47,470 nt of DNA from Paractinoplanes rishiriensis. GTDB taxonomy: Bacteria > Actinomycetota > Actinomycetes > Mycobacteriales > Micromonosporaceae. A program made the position numbers and the translations under genes. Shown here piece after piece: positions 7,453 through 15,952 of this stretch. The stretch is taken from positions 1 through 47,470 of the forward strand of contig NZ_BOMV01000025.1 of the NCBI RefSeq assembly GCF_016862375.1, written 5' to 3'. Every line of letters begins with the position of its first letter. Positions within the stretch are counted from its first letter, which is position 1. The notes under the pieces are model-generated. The model searched no databases. It saw only the letters and a list, made by a program, of their open reading frames with translations, and was not told where the DNA came from.

Positions 7453-9770
7453 GGGCGGTGTGGCGGGTCGCCCAGCGCGCGGTGCGGCGGCGCCGCCTGC
7501 AGACCTTCGTGATCGGCCTGGTGGTGCTCTTCTCCACGGCGTCCATCGTCGTCGCCCTGGCGCTGCTGGCCGCGCTGTCCGCGCCGTTCGACCGGGCCTT
7601 CGCGGCCACCCGCGGCGCGCACGTGGTCGCCTCGTTCGACCTCGGCCGGGTGAGCCTCGACCAGCTGGCCGGCGCCGGTGGCACGGCCGGCCCGTACGCC
7701 ACCACGACCGTTGACCTGCCGGAGAGCGTGCTGGCACCGGGCGTGCGGCCGGGGCCGATCACGGTCGCCGGCCGGGACGACCCGGGCGGCCCGGCCGACG
7801 AGCTGGACCTGTGGTGGGGCCGCTGGCCGACCGGGGACGGCGAGATCGTCCTCAACGCGATGCCGCCCGCGAACCCGGACTTCGAACCGGCGATCGGCGG
7901 CACGATCTCGCACGGCGGCCGCTCGCTGACCATCGTCGGGCTCGCGTACAGCGTCAGCCACAGCGCCGGCGGCTGGGTGACGACCGCGCAGATGGCGGCG
8001 TTCGAACCGACCGGCGCCCAGGTGCTCTACCGCTGGACCGGCGACGTGTCCACCCAGGCCGCGCTCGACTCCCGGGTCGCCGCGGCCACCGCCGGGCTGC
8101 CGGCCGGCGCGCTCGCCGACGCCCAGTCATACCTGGTGCTGCGCACCACCGCGGCCTCCGGTCCCGGCCGGTATCTGCCGTTCCTGGCCATCTTCGGGGT
8201 GCTCGGCCTGGCCGTCGCGGTGCTGATCGTGACCAATGTGGTCAGTGGCGCCGTGGTCTCCGGCTTCCGGCACATCGGGGTGCTCAAGTCGCTCGGCTTC
8301 ACGCCCCGCCAGGTGGTCGCGGTCTATCTGCTGATGGCCGGGCTGCCGGCGCTGGCCGGGGTGCTGCCCGGGGTCGCGGTCGGCTATCCGCTGGCCGAGG
8401 CGATGCTGGACGACGCGTTCTCCGGCGCCGGCCTGGGCCGGGTCACGGTGGCGCTGTGGCCGGTGCTGGTCGCGCTGTTCGGCATGCTCGCGGTGGTGCT
8501 GCTGGCCGCCCTGGTGCCGGCCCTGCGGTCGCACCGGATCCCGGCGGCCGAGGCGATCAGCGCGGGCAGCGCGCCCCGGGCCGGGCGGGCCCTGCACACC
8601 CAGCGGCGGCTGGCCGGCACCCGGCTCCCCCGCTCGGTCAGCCTCGGCCTGGGCCTGCCGTTCAGCCGGCCCGGCCGCACCGCGCTGACCGCGGCCGCGG
8701 TGGTGCTGGGGGTGACCACGGTGACGTTCGCGGCCGGGGTGGCCGCCTCGCTGGGCCGCTTCGCCGACGCCCGGGACAACTCCGAGTCGGTGCAGGTCGA
8801 GGTCCTGCCCGGGCTGGAGAAGTTCGGCGAGCCGAAGCCGCAGGGCAATCCGGCGGCCACCCGGCAGATGCTGACCTCGCTGACCGGCACCACCGGGGTC
8901 ACGGCGGTCACCGACGTGACCGTTCCGGTGGCCGGCAGCACCGCGCCGGTACGCCTCCAGGTCTTCGACGGCGACTACTCGGCGCTGGGCTACCAGGACC
9001 AGCTGGTGCGCGGCCACTGGCTGGCCGGCCCCGGCGACACGGTGGTGACCTCGGCGTTCCTGCGCGGCCGCGGCGCCGACCTGGGCGACACGGTGACCCT
9101 GCAGCGCGACGGCCGCCGGGCCGAGCTGACCATTGTCGGCGAGGTGATGGGCGACGACCCGGACGAGGCGTACGCGGAGTGGGCGGCGGTGCAGCCACTG
9201 ACGCCCGGCGCGCCGTTCGGTGGCGACCTGGTGCGCTACCTGGTCCGCCTGGCCCCGGCCACCGACGTCGAGGCCTACCTGGCGGCGGTGCGGCAGGCCG
9301 ACCCCGGCCTGATGCCGGTGGACAACAGCCGCGGCGCCAACGAGTTCATCGTGACCGTGGTCAGCATCTCGGTGGTGCTGACCGTGATGCTGAGCATCGT
9401 GGCGGCGCTGGGCGTGTTCCAGACGGTCGTGCTCAACACCCACGAACGCCGCCGCGACCTGGGCATGCTCAAGTCGATCGGGATGACCCCGCGCCAGGTG
9501 ACCGCGATGATGGTGACCTCGATGGCGATGCTGGGTGCGCTCGGCGGGCTGCTGGGCATCGCGGTGGGCATGGTCGCCCACAAGGTCAGCGTCCCGCTGG
9601 TGGCCGCGGCCGCCGGCACCGACATCCCGGCCAGCATGATGACCGTGTGGCAGTGGCCGGTGCTGCTGCCGCTGCTCGGGTCGGGCCTGGCCATCGCCGT
9701 GCTGGGTGCCCTGTTGCCGGCCCGCTCGGCGGGCCGTCTACCGGTGGCCGCGGCTCTCCGGAGCGAATGA
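7449..9770 (+). CDS. ABC transporter permease, FtsX/MacB-like with two FtsX domains
   Basis: A 773-residue membrane protein. The GTG at 7449 overlaps the ATPase stop by four bases. There is an N-terminal membrane helix at about 17-42, then an extracytoplasmic domain of about 190 residues. A first FtsX module has three helices at roughly 237-262, 283-310 and 335-360, with the cytoplasmic motif GFRHIGVLKSLGFTPRQV. After another N-terminal-type helix and large external domain, a second FtsX module follows, with the motif ERRRDLGMLKSIGMTPRQV and three more helices. Duplicated modules of this type occur in transporters exporting antibiotics, lipids or lipoproteins. The duplication means one protein can supply the whole permease. 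Confidence 0.9.
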   Translation: MRAVWRVAQRAVRRRRLQTFVIGLVVLFSTASIVVALALLAALSAPFDRAFAATRGAHVVASFDLGRVSLDQLAGAGGTAGPYATTTVDLPESVLAPGVRPGPITVAGRDDPGGPADELDLWWGRWPTGDGEIVLNAMPPANPDFEPAIGGTISHGGRSLTIVGLAYSVSHSAGGWVTTAQMAAFEPTGAQVLYRWTGDVSTQAALDSRVAAATAGLPAGALADAQSYLVLRTTAASGPGRYLPFLAIFGVLGLAVAVLIVTNVVSGAVVSGFRHIGVLKSLGFTPRQVVAVYLLMAGLPALAGVLPGVAVGYPLAEAMLDDAFSGAGLGRVTVALWPVLVALFGMLAVVLLAALVPALRSHRIPAAEAISAGSAPRAGRALHTQRRLAGTRLPRSVSLGLGLPFSRPGRTALTAAAVVLGVTTVTFAAGVAASLGRFADARDNSESVQVEVLPGLEKFGEPKPQGNPAATRQMLTSLTGTTGVTAVTDVTVPVAGSTAPVRLQVFDGDYSALGYQDQLVRGHWLAGPGDTVVTSAFLRGRGADLGDTVTLQRDGRRAELTIVGEVMGDDPDEAYAEWAAVQPLTPGAPFGGDLVRYLVRLAPATDVEAYLAAVRQADPGLMPVDNSRGANEFIVTVVSISVVLTVMLSIVAALGVFQTVVLNTHERRRDLGMLKSIGMTPRQVTAMMVTSMAMLGALGGLLGIAVGMVAHKVSVPLVAAAAGTDIPASMMTVWQWPVLLPLLGSGLAIAVLGALLPARSAGRLPVAAALRSE

Positions 9771-9771
9771 T

Positions 9772-9798
9772 GCAACCCTCCCGCGGGTGCCGGTGTCT
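9772..9798 (+). promoter_or_regulatory. Candidate ECF-sigma promoter (GCAACC-N17-GTCT)
   Basis: GCAACC at 9772-9777 and GTCT at 9795-9798 are 17 bp apart, just after the permease stop and upstream of the SigE-family sigma gene. An AAC-containing -35 and a GTC-containing -10 are typical of ECF sigma factors, suggesting autoregulation. The assignment is by motif and position only. Confidence 0.4.
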
Positions 9799-9822
9799 GG
9801 AAGGGTGACCGCGGGAGGGGCG

Positions 9823-10320
9823 ATGGAGAGAACCGGCTTCGACGAGTTCGTGCGTGCGCGCTCGGTCGGGCTGTTACGGATCGCCTACCTGCTGACCGGC
9901 GACCGCGATGCCGCCGAGGACCTGCTCCAGGAGGTGCTGGAGCAGATGTACGTGAAGTGGCGGCGGATCCACGGTGCGCCCGAGGCGTACGCCCGGCGGG
10001 CCCTGGTCAACCGGGCCACCAACCGGTGGCGGCGGCGCGGGCGCAAACCGGAGACCGGGCTGGACGGCTACGACGTCAGCGCCCCGGACCACAGCGACGG
10101 CGTCGTGGTGCGGGACACCGTGCTGGCGGCGCTGCGGTCGCTGCCGCCCCGGCAGCGGGCCGCCGTCGTCCTGCGCTACCTCGACGACCTGCCGGTGCAC
10201 GAGGTGGCGGCGGCGCTGAACTGCACGGCCGGAACGGTCAAGAGCAACGCGGCCCGGGGGCTGGAGCGCCTGCGTGCGGTGCTCGGGCCGGTCCTGGTGC
10301 CGGACGGAGGGGAACGATGA
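9823..10320 (+). CDS. SigE-family ECF RNA polymerase sigma factor
   Basis: A 165-residue ECF sigma factor. Region 2 spans about 8-75 (LLRIAYLLTGDRDAAEDLLQ, then a helix ending in a basic RWRRRGRK stretch). Region 4 spans about 105-155 (LRSLPPRQRAAVVLRYLDDL, then the recognition helix CTAGTVKSNAARGLERLR). It belongs to the short SigE-family group common in actinomycetes. The ATG at 9823 is preceded by GGGAGGGG 3 nt away. An in-frame GTG at 9805 would add six residues. Its stop overlaps the next start (ATGA), coupling it to a membrane-anchored protein that is probably its anti-sigma or effector. The upstream GCAACC/GTCT pair suggests self-activation. Confidence 0.92.
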   Translation: MERTGFDEFVRARSVGLLRIAYLLTGDRDAAEDLLQEVLEQMYVKWRRIHGAPEAYARRALVNRATNRWRRRGRKPETGLDGYDVSAPDHSDGVVVRDTVLAALRSLPPRQRAAVVLRYLDDLPVHEVAAALNCTAGTVKSNAARGLERLRAVLGPVLVPDGGER

Positions 10321-11549
10321 CCGAGACACAGATCCGCGAGGTGCTGGACCGGGCGACCGGCGACCTGAGCGTCCGTCCCGACCTGCTCGACCGGGTGCGG
10401 GCCGGCGGCCGGCGGCGGGTGATCCGGCGGCGCGCGGTGCTGGCCGGCGGGCTGGCCGTGCTCGCGGCGGGTGCGGCGGTGCCGCTGAGCGCTCGGGGGC
10501 GCAGTGGCAACGACCTGGAGACCGCCGGTGATCTGGCCGGCGATCCGCAGTTCCGGGCCCGGGTTCGCGCCGCGTGGGCGACCGCGATGCTGGGTTTCGC
10601 GACCGAGGGCGAGCCGCTGATCCGCTGGGCCGGCCGCACTCCGGCCGGCCCGGTCGCGGTGGTGCAGCAGGCGTCGCCGGTGGCCGGGGGCACCCTCTGG
10701 GCGGAGGGCTTCGTGCACGCCGGCCGCGGGCTGGGCCCGGTGCACCTGTCGCGGTGGCGCGAGGGATCCCCGATGGCGGTGCTGCTCGGGCCCCGGCGGG
10801 ACGTGCTGGTGGTGTGGGACGCGGGCAACACGGTCTCGCTGTCCGCCGGCCACACCGTGGACGCGGCCGGCAAGGTGCGGCGCGACTGGGAACGGATCGG
10901 GCCGGTCCACGGCGGCGTGCTGGTCCGGACCGTCGCGCCGCAGGCCGGTGACGTGCGGCTCGGGTTGCGCGAGGACGGCAACTGGGACGAGTCGGTGCCG
11001 CTGGCCAACTATGAGGAGGTGGTGCCGGCGAGCCAGGAGAACCGGACGCCGACCCGGGTCGAGCGCTGGCTGCCCGGCCGCGACCGGGCCTGGCCGGCGG
11101 ATCTGACCCAGGCCGAACTGGACACCTGGGATCTGTCGTTCCGCCCCGACTACAACGACAACCTGGGCTTCCATCCGTTCACCGGCCACTTCCGGTGGAT
11201 CGTCCGGGGCGCCGCACCGGACGGCCGCCGCCTGGTGGTGCAGATCCTCGAACTCGGCGACCGGCGCCGGGTGTTCTGGATGATCGGCACGCCGGACCGG
11301 CCGCACTACGCGGGCGAGCTGGACGACCGGTATGCGACCGGCCTGCCCCGGCAGACCACGCTGGTGCACATCCGGCTGCCGGAGCAGATCGGCGTCCTGG
11401 TGTCGGCGCCGGCCGCGACGTTGCGCTACCGGGCCGGCGCCGGGCCGTGGCTGCCGGTGAACGGTGACACCGCGCTGCTGCCGGCCGCGGCCAGCCGGGT
11501 CGAGGTGACTCCCCGCGGCGGAAATCCGGTGCCGGTCGCACTAGTTTGA
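10317..11549 (+). CDS. Membrane-anchored protein coupled to sigma factor (probable anti-sigma or effector)
   Basis: A 410-residue protein starting inside the sigma stop codon (ATGA). Residues 1-42 are a short cytoplasmic region with an acidic helix (IREVLDRATGDLSV) and a strongly basic RRRVIRRR stretch. Residues 43-60 form one membrane segment, and the rest would be extracytoplasmic. There is no Zn-binding H-x3-C-x2-C anti-sigma motif, so if it restrains the sigma factor it does so by another fold. The large external part is rich in beta-type sequence with many Trp and Arg residues and no recognised catalytic motif. Proteins of this layout routinely follow SigE-family genes in Micromonosporaceae. 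Partnership is inferred from coupling. Confidence 0.75.
   Translation: MTETQIREVLDRATGDLSVRPDLLDRVRAGGRRRVIRRRAVLAGGLAVLAAGAAVPLSARGRSGNDLETAGDLAGDPQFRARVRAAWATAMLGFATEGEPLIRWAGRTPAGPVAVVQQASPVAGGTLWAEGFVHAGRGLGPVHLSRWREGSPMAVLLGPRRDVLVVWDAGNTVSLSAGHTVDAAGKVRRDWERIGPVHGGVLVRTVAPQAGDVRLGLREDGNWDESVPLANYEEVVPASQENRTPTRVERWLPGRDRAWPADLTQAELDTWDLSFRPDYNDNLGFHPFTGHFRWIVRGAAPDGRRLVVQILELGDRRRVFWMIGTPDRPHYAGELDDRYATGLPRQTTLVHIRLPEQIGVLVSAPAATLRYRAGAGPWLPVNGDTALLPAAASRVEVTPRGGNPVPVALV
11542..11547 (+). promoter_or_regulatory. -10 element for leaderless leader ORF
   Basis: TAGTTT, overlapping the final codons of the preceding gene, lies 6 nt before ATG 11554. The spacing matches other leaderless starts in the window. 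Confidence 0.4.
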
Positions 11550-11553
11550 AGGC

Positions 11554-11646
11554 ATGACCGCCTGCACCGAGCGGCACCCAGCCGCACCATCGGACGGCGC
11601 CGCAGGCGAGGGCCAGAAGGGCATGCCCAAGGAGGACACAGCATGA
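11554..11646 (+). CDS. 30-residue leader ORF overlapping the VOC gene
   Basis: This ORF runs from an ATG 6 nt after a TAGTTT element to a TGA at 11644-11646, sharing four bases (ATGA) with the start of the VOC gene in another frame. It encodes 30 residues beginning MTACTERHP, polar and Ala/Gly-rich, with no membrane segment. Its last codons contain AAGGAGGA, the ribosome-binding site of the VOC gene, so translation of the leader would pass over that site. Leaderless small ORFs coupled to a main gene are widespread in actinobacteria and can act in regulation. The single Cys at position 4 is noted. Coding status rests on architecture, not conservation. Confidence 0.4.
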   Translation: MTACTERHPAAPSDGAAGEGQKGMPKEDTA

Positions 11647-12002
11647 CCGTACGCGGCTTGCGCCGGATCATCGTCTCGGTGGCCGAGCTCGATCCGGCGC
11701 TGCATCTCTACCGCGACGCCCTCGGGTTCGTCGAGCAGTACCGGGCCGGCGACGTCGTCATGCTCCAGGTGCCGGACGGCGACCTGCAACTGCTGCTGCA
11801 CCAGCGGCCGCCCACCCCCGGCATGGCCGGCGTGGCCGCGGCGCTGCTGGTCGACGACGTGGACGCGATGACCGCCGCGGCCGAGCGGGCCGGCGCGATC
11901 ATCGCGGCGCCGCCGGCCGACCAGCCCTGGGGCGAGCGCCAGTCGGTGCTCACCGATCCGGACGGTCATGTGCTGTGCCTGGTGTCGCCGGCAAACGGGT
12001 AA
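11643..12002 (+). CDS. VOC-superfamily protein (glyoxalase/bleomycin resistance type)
   Basis: A 119-residue single-module vicinal oxygen chelate protein. It contains two beta-alpha-beta-beta-beta halves: residues 5-58 (LRRIIVSVAELDPALHLYRDALGF...) and 60-116, ending in LTDPDGHVLCLV, the usual C-terminal signature whose late acidic/aromatic position often supplies a ligand. The start has a strong AAGGAGGA 6 nt upstream. Gluconokinase begins 10 nt after the stop, so these are probably co-transcribed. Family members range from glyoxalases and dioxygenases to drug-binding proteins, and no substrate can be deduced. Metal-ligand residues are not clearly complete, which leaves a binding rather than catalytic role open. 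Confidence 0.85.
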   Translation: MTVRGLRRIIVSVAELDPALHLYRDALGFVEQYRAGDVVMLQVPDGDLQLLLHQRPPTPGMAGVAAALLVDDVDAMTAAAERAGAIIAAPPADQPWGERQSVLTDPDGHVLCLVSPANG

Positions 12003-12012
12003 GGGACTGCGC

Positions 12013-13608
12013 ATGGACGTCGTGATCGGCATCGACACCGGGACCACCGCCACCAAGGGCCTCGCCGCCGGGCCGGACGGCGAGGTACGCGCCCTCGTCT
12101 CGGTCCACTACCCGCTCTCCGTGCCCGCGTCCGGGCGCGCCGAGCTCGACCCCGCCCGGCTGCGCGACGCCGCGTGCAAGGCGCTCACCGACGTGGCGGC
12201 CGAGTGCCGCGAGCGGGGCGACCGGGTGGTGGCGGTGAGCCTGAGCGCGTTCCTGCACGCGGTGGTCCCGCTGGACGCCGCCGGCCGGCCGCTCGGCCCG
12301 GTCGTGACCTGGGCCGACAGCCGGGCCGCGGGGCAGTGCGAGCGCATCCTCGACACCGGCCGGGCCCACGACCTGCAGGCCCGCACCGGCACCCCGGTGC
12401 ACCCGATGTCGCCGCTCACCAAGCTGGCCTGGTGGCGCGACGAAGACCCGGTCACGCTGCGCGACACCCCGCGCTGGGGCGGCGTCAAGGAGCTGATCCT
12501 CGGCGCGCTGGCCGACGAGGGGTTCCTGGTCGACCTGTCGATCGCGTCCGGCACCGGCCTCTACGACATCCACCGGCGCCGCTGGGACCCCGAGGCCCTG
12601 GAGATCGCCGGGGTACGCCCCGAGCAACTGGCCGAGGTGGTGCCGACCACCACCAGGCTGCGCCTCAACCCGGCCCTCGGCCTGCCCGCCGAAACTCCCC
12701 TGATCATCGGCGCCGCCGACGGCCCGCTCGCCAACCTGGGCGTCGGCGCCACCCCGGCCGGGGTGGCCGCGGTCTCGCTCGGCACCAGCGGCGCGCTGCG
12801 CACAGTGGTCGACCGGCCCACCGTGGACGCGGCCGGCCGGCTGTTCTGCTACGCGCTCACCGAGGACCGCTGGGTGATCGGCGGCGCGGTCAACAACGCC
12901 GGCTCGGTGGTGCGCTGGGCCGGCGAGACGTTCGCCGCCGGCTTCGAGCGACCCGGCGCCGAGGGCGAGGACGCCGACGAACGCGACGCCGCGCTGCTCA
13001 CCGAGGCCCAGAACGCGCCGCCCGGCAGCGACGGCCTGCTCTGCCTGCCGTACCTGCTCGGCGAGCGGGCGCCCTGGTGGCGGCCCGGCCTGCGCGGGGC
13101 GTACCTGGGGCTCCGCCGCGAGCACGGCCGCGCGCACCTGGTGCGGGCCGCGGTCGAGGGGGTCTGCCAGCAACTCGCCCTGGTGCGCGACTCGTTCGAC
13201 GCCGAGGGCTGCCCGGTCACCGAGGTCCGGGCGACCGGCGGCGCGGCCGCGTCCGAGCTGTGGGTGTCGGTGCTGGCCGCCGCGCTCGATCTGCCGGTCT
13301 CGGTGGCCGACACCCCCGAGGGCACCGCGCTGGGCGCCTGCCTGCTGGCCCGGCACGCCCTGGGTGAACTGCCCGACCTGGAGCGGGCCGCCGCGCTGGT
13401 GCCGACCGGCAAGCCGACCCGGCCCGACCCGGCGGCGGCCGAGTTGTACGCCCGGCTGCGTCCACTGGTCGAGAAGTCGGCGCTCGCCATGCGGGACACG
13501 GTGACCGAACTGGACCGGCTGGCCCCGCCCCCGCTGCCCACGACCGAGAAGGCGATCCCCGTCACCCGGGGACGCGTTGACGACGCACCGGAGGGTGCGA
13601 AAGCATGA
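12013..13608 (+). CDS. gntK: Gluconokinase, FGGY family
   Basis: A 531-residue sugar kinase phosphorylating, most likely, D-gluconate to 6-phosphogluconate for entry into the pentose phosphate pathway. The N-terminal phosphate motif GIDTGTTATKG, the segment VVTWADSRAAGQC, the run RTGTPVHPMSPLTKLAWW, the catalytic-base region IIGAADGPLANLGVGA, SLGTSGALRTVVD and FCYALTEDRWVIGGAVNNAG are all closely of the gluconokinase subgroup, rather than xylulokinase or glycerol kinase. The ATG at 12013 is preferred over an in-frame ATG at 11968, which would overlap the VOC gene; AAGGGA precedes it. The stop is only 3 nt before the first stem of a cobalamin riboswitch, so read-through transcription into the cobalamin genes is possible. 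Confidence 0.88.
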   Translation: MDVVIGIDTGTTATKGLAAGPDGEVRALVSVHYPLSVPASGRAELDPARLRDAACKALTDVAAECRERGDRVVAVSLSAFLHAVVPLDAAGRPLGPVVTWADSRAAGQCERILDTGRAHDLQARTGTPVHPMSPLTKLAWWRDEDPVTLRDTPRWGGVKELILGALADEGFLVDLSIASGTGLYDIHRRRWDPEALEIAGVRPEQLAEVVPTTTRLRLNPALGLPAETPLIIGAADGPLANLGVGATPAGVAAVSLGTSGALRTVVDRPTVDAAGRLFCYALTEDRWVIGGAVNNAGSVVRWAGETFAAGFERPGAEGEDADERDAALLTEAQNAPPGSDGLLCLPYLLGERAPWWRPGLRGAYLGLRREHGRAHLVRAAVEGVCQQLALVRDSFDAEGCPVTEVRATGGAAASELWVSVLAAALDLPVSVADTPEGTALGACLLARHALGELPDLERAAALVPTGKPTRPDPAAAELYARLRPLVEKSALAMRDTVTELDRLAPPPLPTTEKAIPVTRGRVDDAPEGAKA

Positions 13609-13611
13609 CCG

Positions 13612-13761
13612 GCGAGCGGTAGCGGAGGAACCCGGTGCGAGTCCGGGACGGTCCCGCCACTGTGACCGGGTAGCGACCCGCTGAGTTTCGCCACGGCCGG
13701 CAACGGCGGGAAGGCGGGCGGGCAGCGTCGATCCGGGAGTCAGGAGACTCCGGCCGCTCGC
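13612..13761 (+). ncRNA. Cobalamin (adenosylcobalamin) riboswitch
   Basis: The closing stem P1 is GCGAGCGG (13612-13619) with CCGCTCGC (13754-13761). Between them are the conserved blocks of the cobalamin aptamer: GGAGGAACCCGGTGCGAGTCC (start 13624), CCCGCCACTGTGA (13653-13665), a GGCGGGAAGGCGGGC segment, and the B12 box AGTCAGGAGAC (13738-13748). It precedes the cobaltochelatase gene (GTG 13808). A further GC-rich hairpin around 13774-13794, before the AGAAGGGA ribosome-binding site, could be the expression platform. Binding of the cofactor should reduce expression of the downstream cobalamin genes, probably at translation, since no terminator with a U run is seen. Confidence 0.93.
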
Positions 13762-13807
13762 GTTGCTCATTCGCGCGGGCGTGGACACCCGGGCAGAAGG
13801 GACCTCC

Positions 13808-15952
13808 GTGACGCCGTACCCGTTCTCCGCCGTGGTCGGGCTCGCCGACCTGCGCCTGGCGCTGCTGCTCACCGCCGTCTCCCCCGCCGTCGGCGGGGTA
13901 CTGGTGCGGGGCGAGAAAGGCACCGCGAAAAGCACGGTGGTGCGTGCGCTGGCAGGCTTGCTTCCGGCCATTTCGGTGGTACGCGGCTGCCGCTTCGCCT
14001 GCGACCCGGCCGCGCCGGACCAGGCCTGCCCCGACGGTCCGCACGCCACCGACAGTCCCTTCGCGCGACGCCCGGCGGGCCTGGTGGAGTTGCCGGTCGG
14101 CGCCACCGAGGACCGGGTGGTCGGCACCCTCGACATCCAGCGGGCCCTGGCCGACGGCGTGAAGGCGTACGAGCCCGGGCTGCTGGCCGCGGCGCACCGC
14201 GGGGTGCTGTACGTCGACGAGGTCAACCTGCTGCCCGACCACCTGGTGGACCTGCTGCTCGACGCGGCGGCGATGGGCCGGGCCCACGTCGAGCGGGACG
14301 GCGTGTCGGTCAAGCACGCGGCCCGGTTCCTGCTGGTCGGCACCATGAACCCGGAGGAGGGCGAGCCGCGGCCCCAGCTCGTCGACCGGTTCGGCCTGGT
14401 GGTGAACGTGACGGCACCGCGAGAGGCGCGGGAGCGGGCCGAGGTGGTGCGGCGGCGGCTGGCTTACGAGGCCGATCCGGACGGTTTCGCGGCCCGCTTC
14501 GCCGACGCGGAACGCTCGCTGGCCGCCCGGATAGTGGCGGCCCAGGAGTTGCTGCCGCGGGTGGTATTGCCCGACACGGAGCTGGACCGGATCGCCCGGG
14601 TCTGTCTCGCCTACGGGGTGGACGGGATGCGGGCGGACATCGTGGTGGCCCGGTGTGCGGTGGCGCTCGCGGCCTGGCACGGGCGGGCCGCTGTCACGGC
14701 CGTTGAGGTGCGGGATGCGGCACGGCTGGCGCTGCCCCACCGGCGCCGCAAGGATCCCCTCGATCCACCGGGGACGGACGAGGAGCGGCTTGAGCAGGCG
14801 CTGGCCGGGGCGGGCGCCGACGAGGACCCACCGGACGGGAACGGCGGGGGTGGCAGCGGGCCGGACGATCCCGACGGCGGTGGGGACGGCCCGGACCGGA
14901 GCGGCGGCGATCCGGCCGGTAACGGCCTCGCCGAGGAGAGCGGGCGGGATGCCGGGGACGGCCCCGACAACGGCCGGCGCCCGGGCGGCGGGCCGCACCG
15001 GGGCGGCGATCTGGGCAGCGGCCGGCTCCGGGGGCACGGGCTCGACCCGGGGAGCGGTCCTGACGACGACCTCTCCCCCGGCCGGGCCGCGGCCGGCGCG
15101 GGCGGGCGACCAGACGCGGGGCAGCCGGGTTCGCGGTATGCCGAGCCACCGACACCGGCCGGAACCGGCGGCACCGGGGGTGACCCGGCAGTCGGCGTGG
15201 CCGTGTCACCGGGTCGGGCATTCCGGACGCGTACCCTCAAAATCTCCACTCGTGGAACCGGCGGTCATAGCGGACGCCGATCTCCCAGCCTGGCCCGCCG
15301 TGGGCGGGTGACCGGATCGCGGGTGCCGCGCGGGAAGCTCGCGGGCGCGCCGCATCTGCCCGCCACCCTGCGCGCGGCGCTGCACCGCGGAGGCCGGCAG
15401 GTGCAGGCGCGTGACCTGCGGGAGGCCGTGCATGTGGGGCGGGAGGCCAATTTGGTGCTGTTCGTGGTGGACGCGTCCGGGTCGATGGCCGCGCGGCGCC
15501 GGATGACCGTGGTCAAGACCGCGGTGTTGTCGCTGCTGCGGGACGCCTACCAGCGGCGGGATCGGATTGGGATGATCACTTTTCGGGGGCACGAGGCCAC
15601 GCAGGTGCTGCCGCCCACGTCGAGTCACGAGGTGGGAGTGTTGCGGCTGGCCTCGCTGCGCACCGGTGGGCGGACGCCACTCGCGGCCGGACTTCGGGCC
15701 GCGGCCGCGACGATCGCCACCGAACGACGGCGGGACCCGCGCCGTCGGCCGCTGCTCGTGGTGGTCACGGACGGGCGGGCCACCAGTGGTCCGGACCCGG
15801 TGTCGGTCGCGCCCGCACTGGCCGGCGTCGCGACCGTGGTGGTCGACTGCGAGTCGGGGCCGGTGCGGCTGGGGCTGGCGGGGCGGCTGGCGACCGCGCT
15901 GGACGCCGACCTGATGCCGCTCGACCAGCTCGAGGCCGGGCGGGCCGCCTGA
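13808..15952 (+). CDS. Putative cobaltochelatase / Mg-chelatase ChlI-ChlD fusion
   Basis: A 714-residue fusion of an AAA+ ATPase and a von Willebrand A domain, which acts with a large CobN-type subunit (not in this window) to insert cobalt into the corrin ring. The ATPase half (1-320) has Walker A GEKGTAKST at 35-43, Walker B VLYVDEVNLL, a ChlI-type GVEL-like segment and arginine finger region RPQLVDRFGL. Residues about 335-480 form a Gly/Asp/Pro-rich flexible linker. The vWA domain (545-714) has the metal-ion-dependent adhesion motif DASGS at 555-559, plus TPL and TDGRA. The GTG at 13808 is used because the riboswitch and AGAAGGGA site precede it; an in-frame ATG at 13763 lies beside the aptamer. 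CobO starts within the stop (TGATG). Confidence 0.92.
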   Translation: MTPYPFSAVVGLADLRLALLLTAVSPAVGGVLVRGEKGTAKSTVVRALAGLLPAISVVRGCRFACDPAAPDQACPDGPHATDSPFARRPAGLVELPVGATEDRVVGTLDIQRALADGVKAYEPGLLAAAHRGVLYVDEVNLLPDHLVDLLLDAAAMGRAHVERDGVSVKHAARFLLVGTMNPEEGEPRPQLVDRFGLVVNVTAPREARERAEVVRRRLAYEADPDGFAARFADAERSLAARIVAAQELLPRVVLPDTELDRIARVCLAYGVDGMRADIVVARCAVALAAWHGRAAVTAVEVRDAARLALPHRRRKDPLDPPGTDEERLEQALAGAGADEDPPDGNGGGGSGPDDPDGGGDGPDRSGGDPAGNGLAEESGRDAGDGPDNGRRPGGGPHRGGDLGSGRLRGHGLDPGSGPDDDLSPGRAAAGAGGRPDAGQPGSRYAEPPTPAGTGGTGGDPAVGVAVSPGRAFRTRTLKISTRGTGGHSGRRSPSLARRGRVTGSRVPRGKLAGAPHLPATLRAALHRGGRQVQARDLREAVHVGREANLVLFVVDASGSMAARRRMTVVKTAVLSLLRDAYQRRDRIGMITFRGHEATQVLPPTSSHEVGVLRLASLRTGGRTPLAAGLRAAAATIATERRRDPRRRPLLVVVTDGRATSGPDPVSVAPALAGVATVVVDCESGPVRLGLAGRLATALDADLMPLDQLEAGRAA

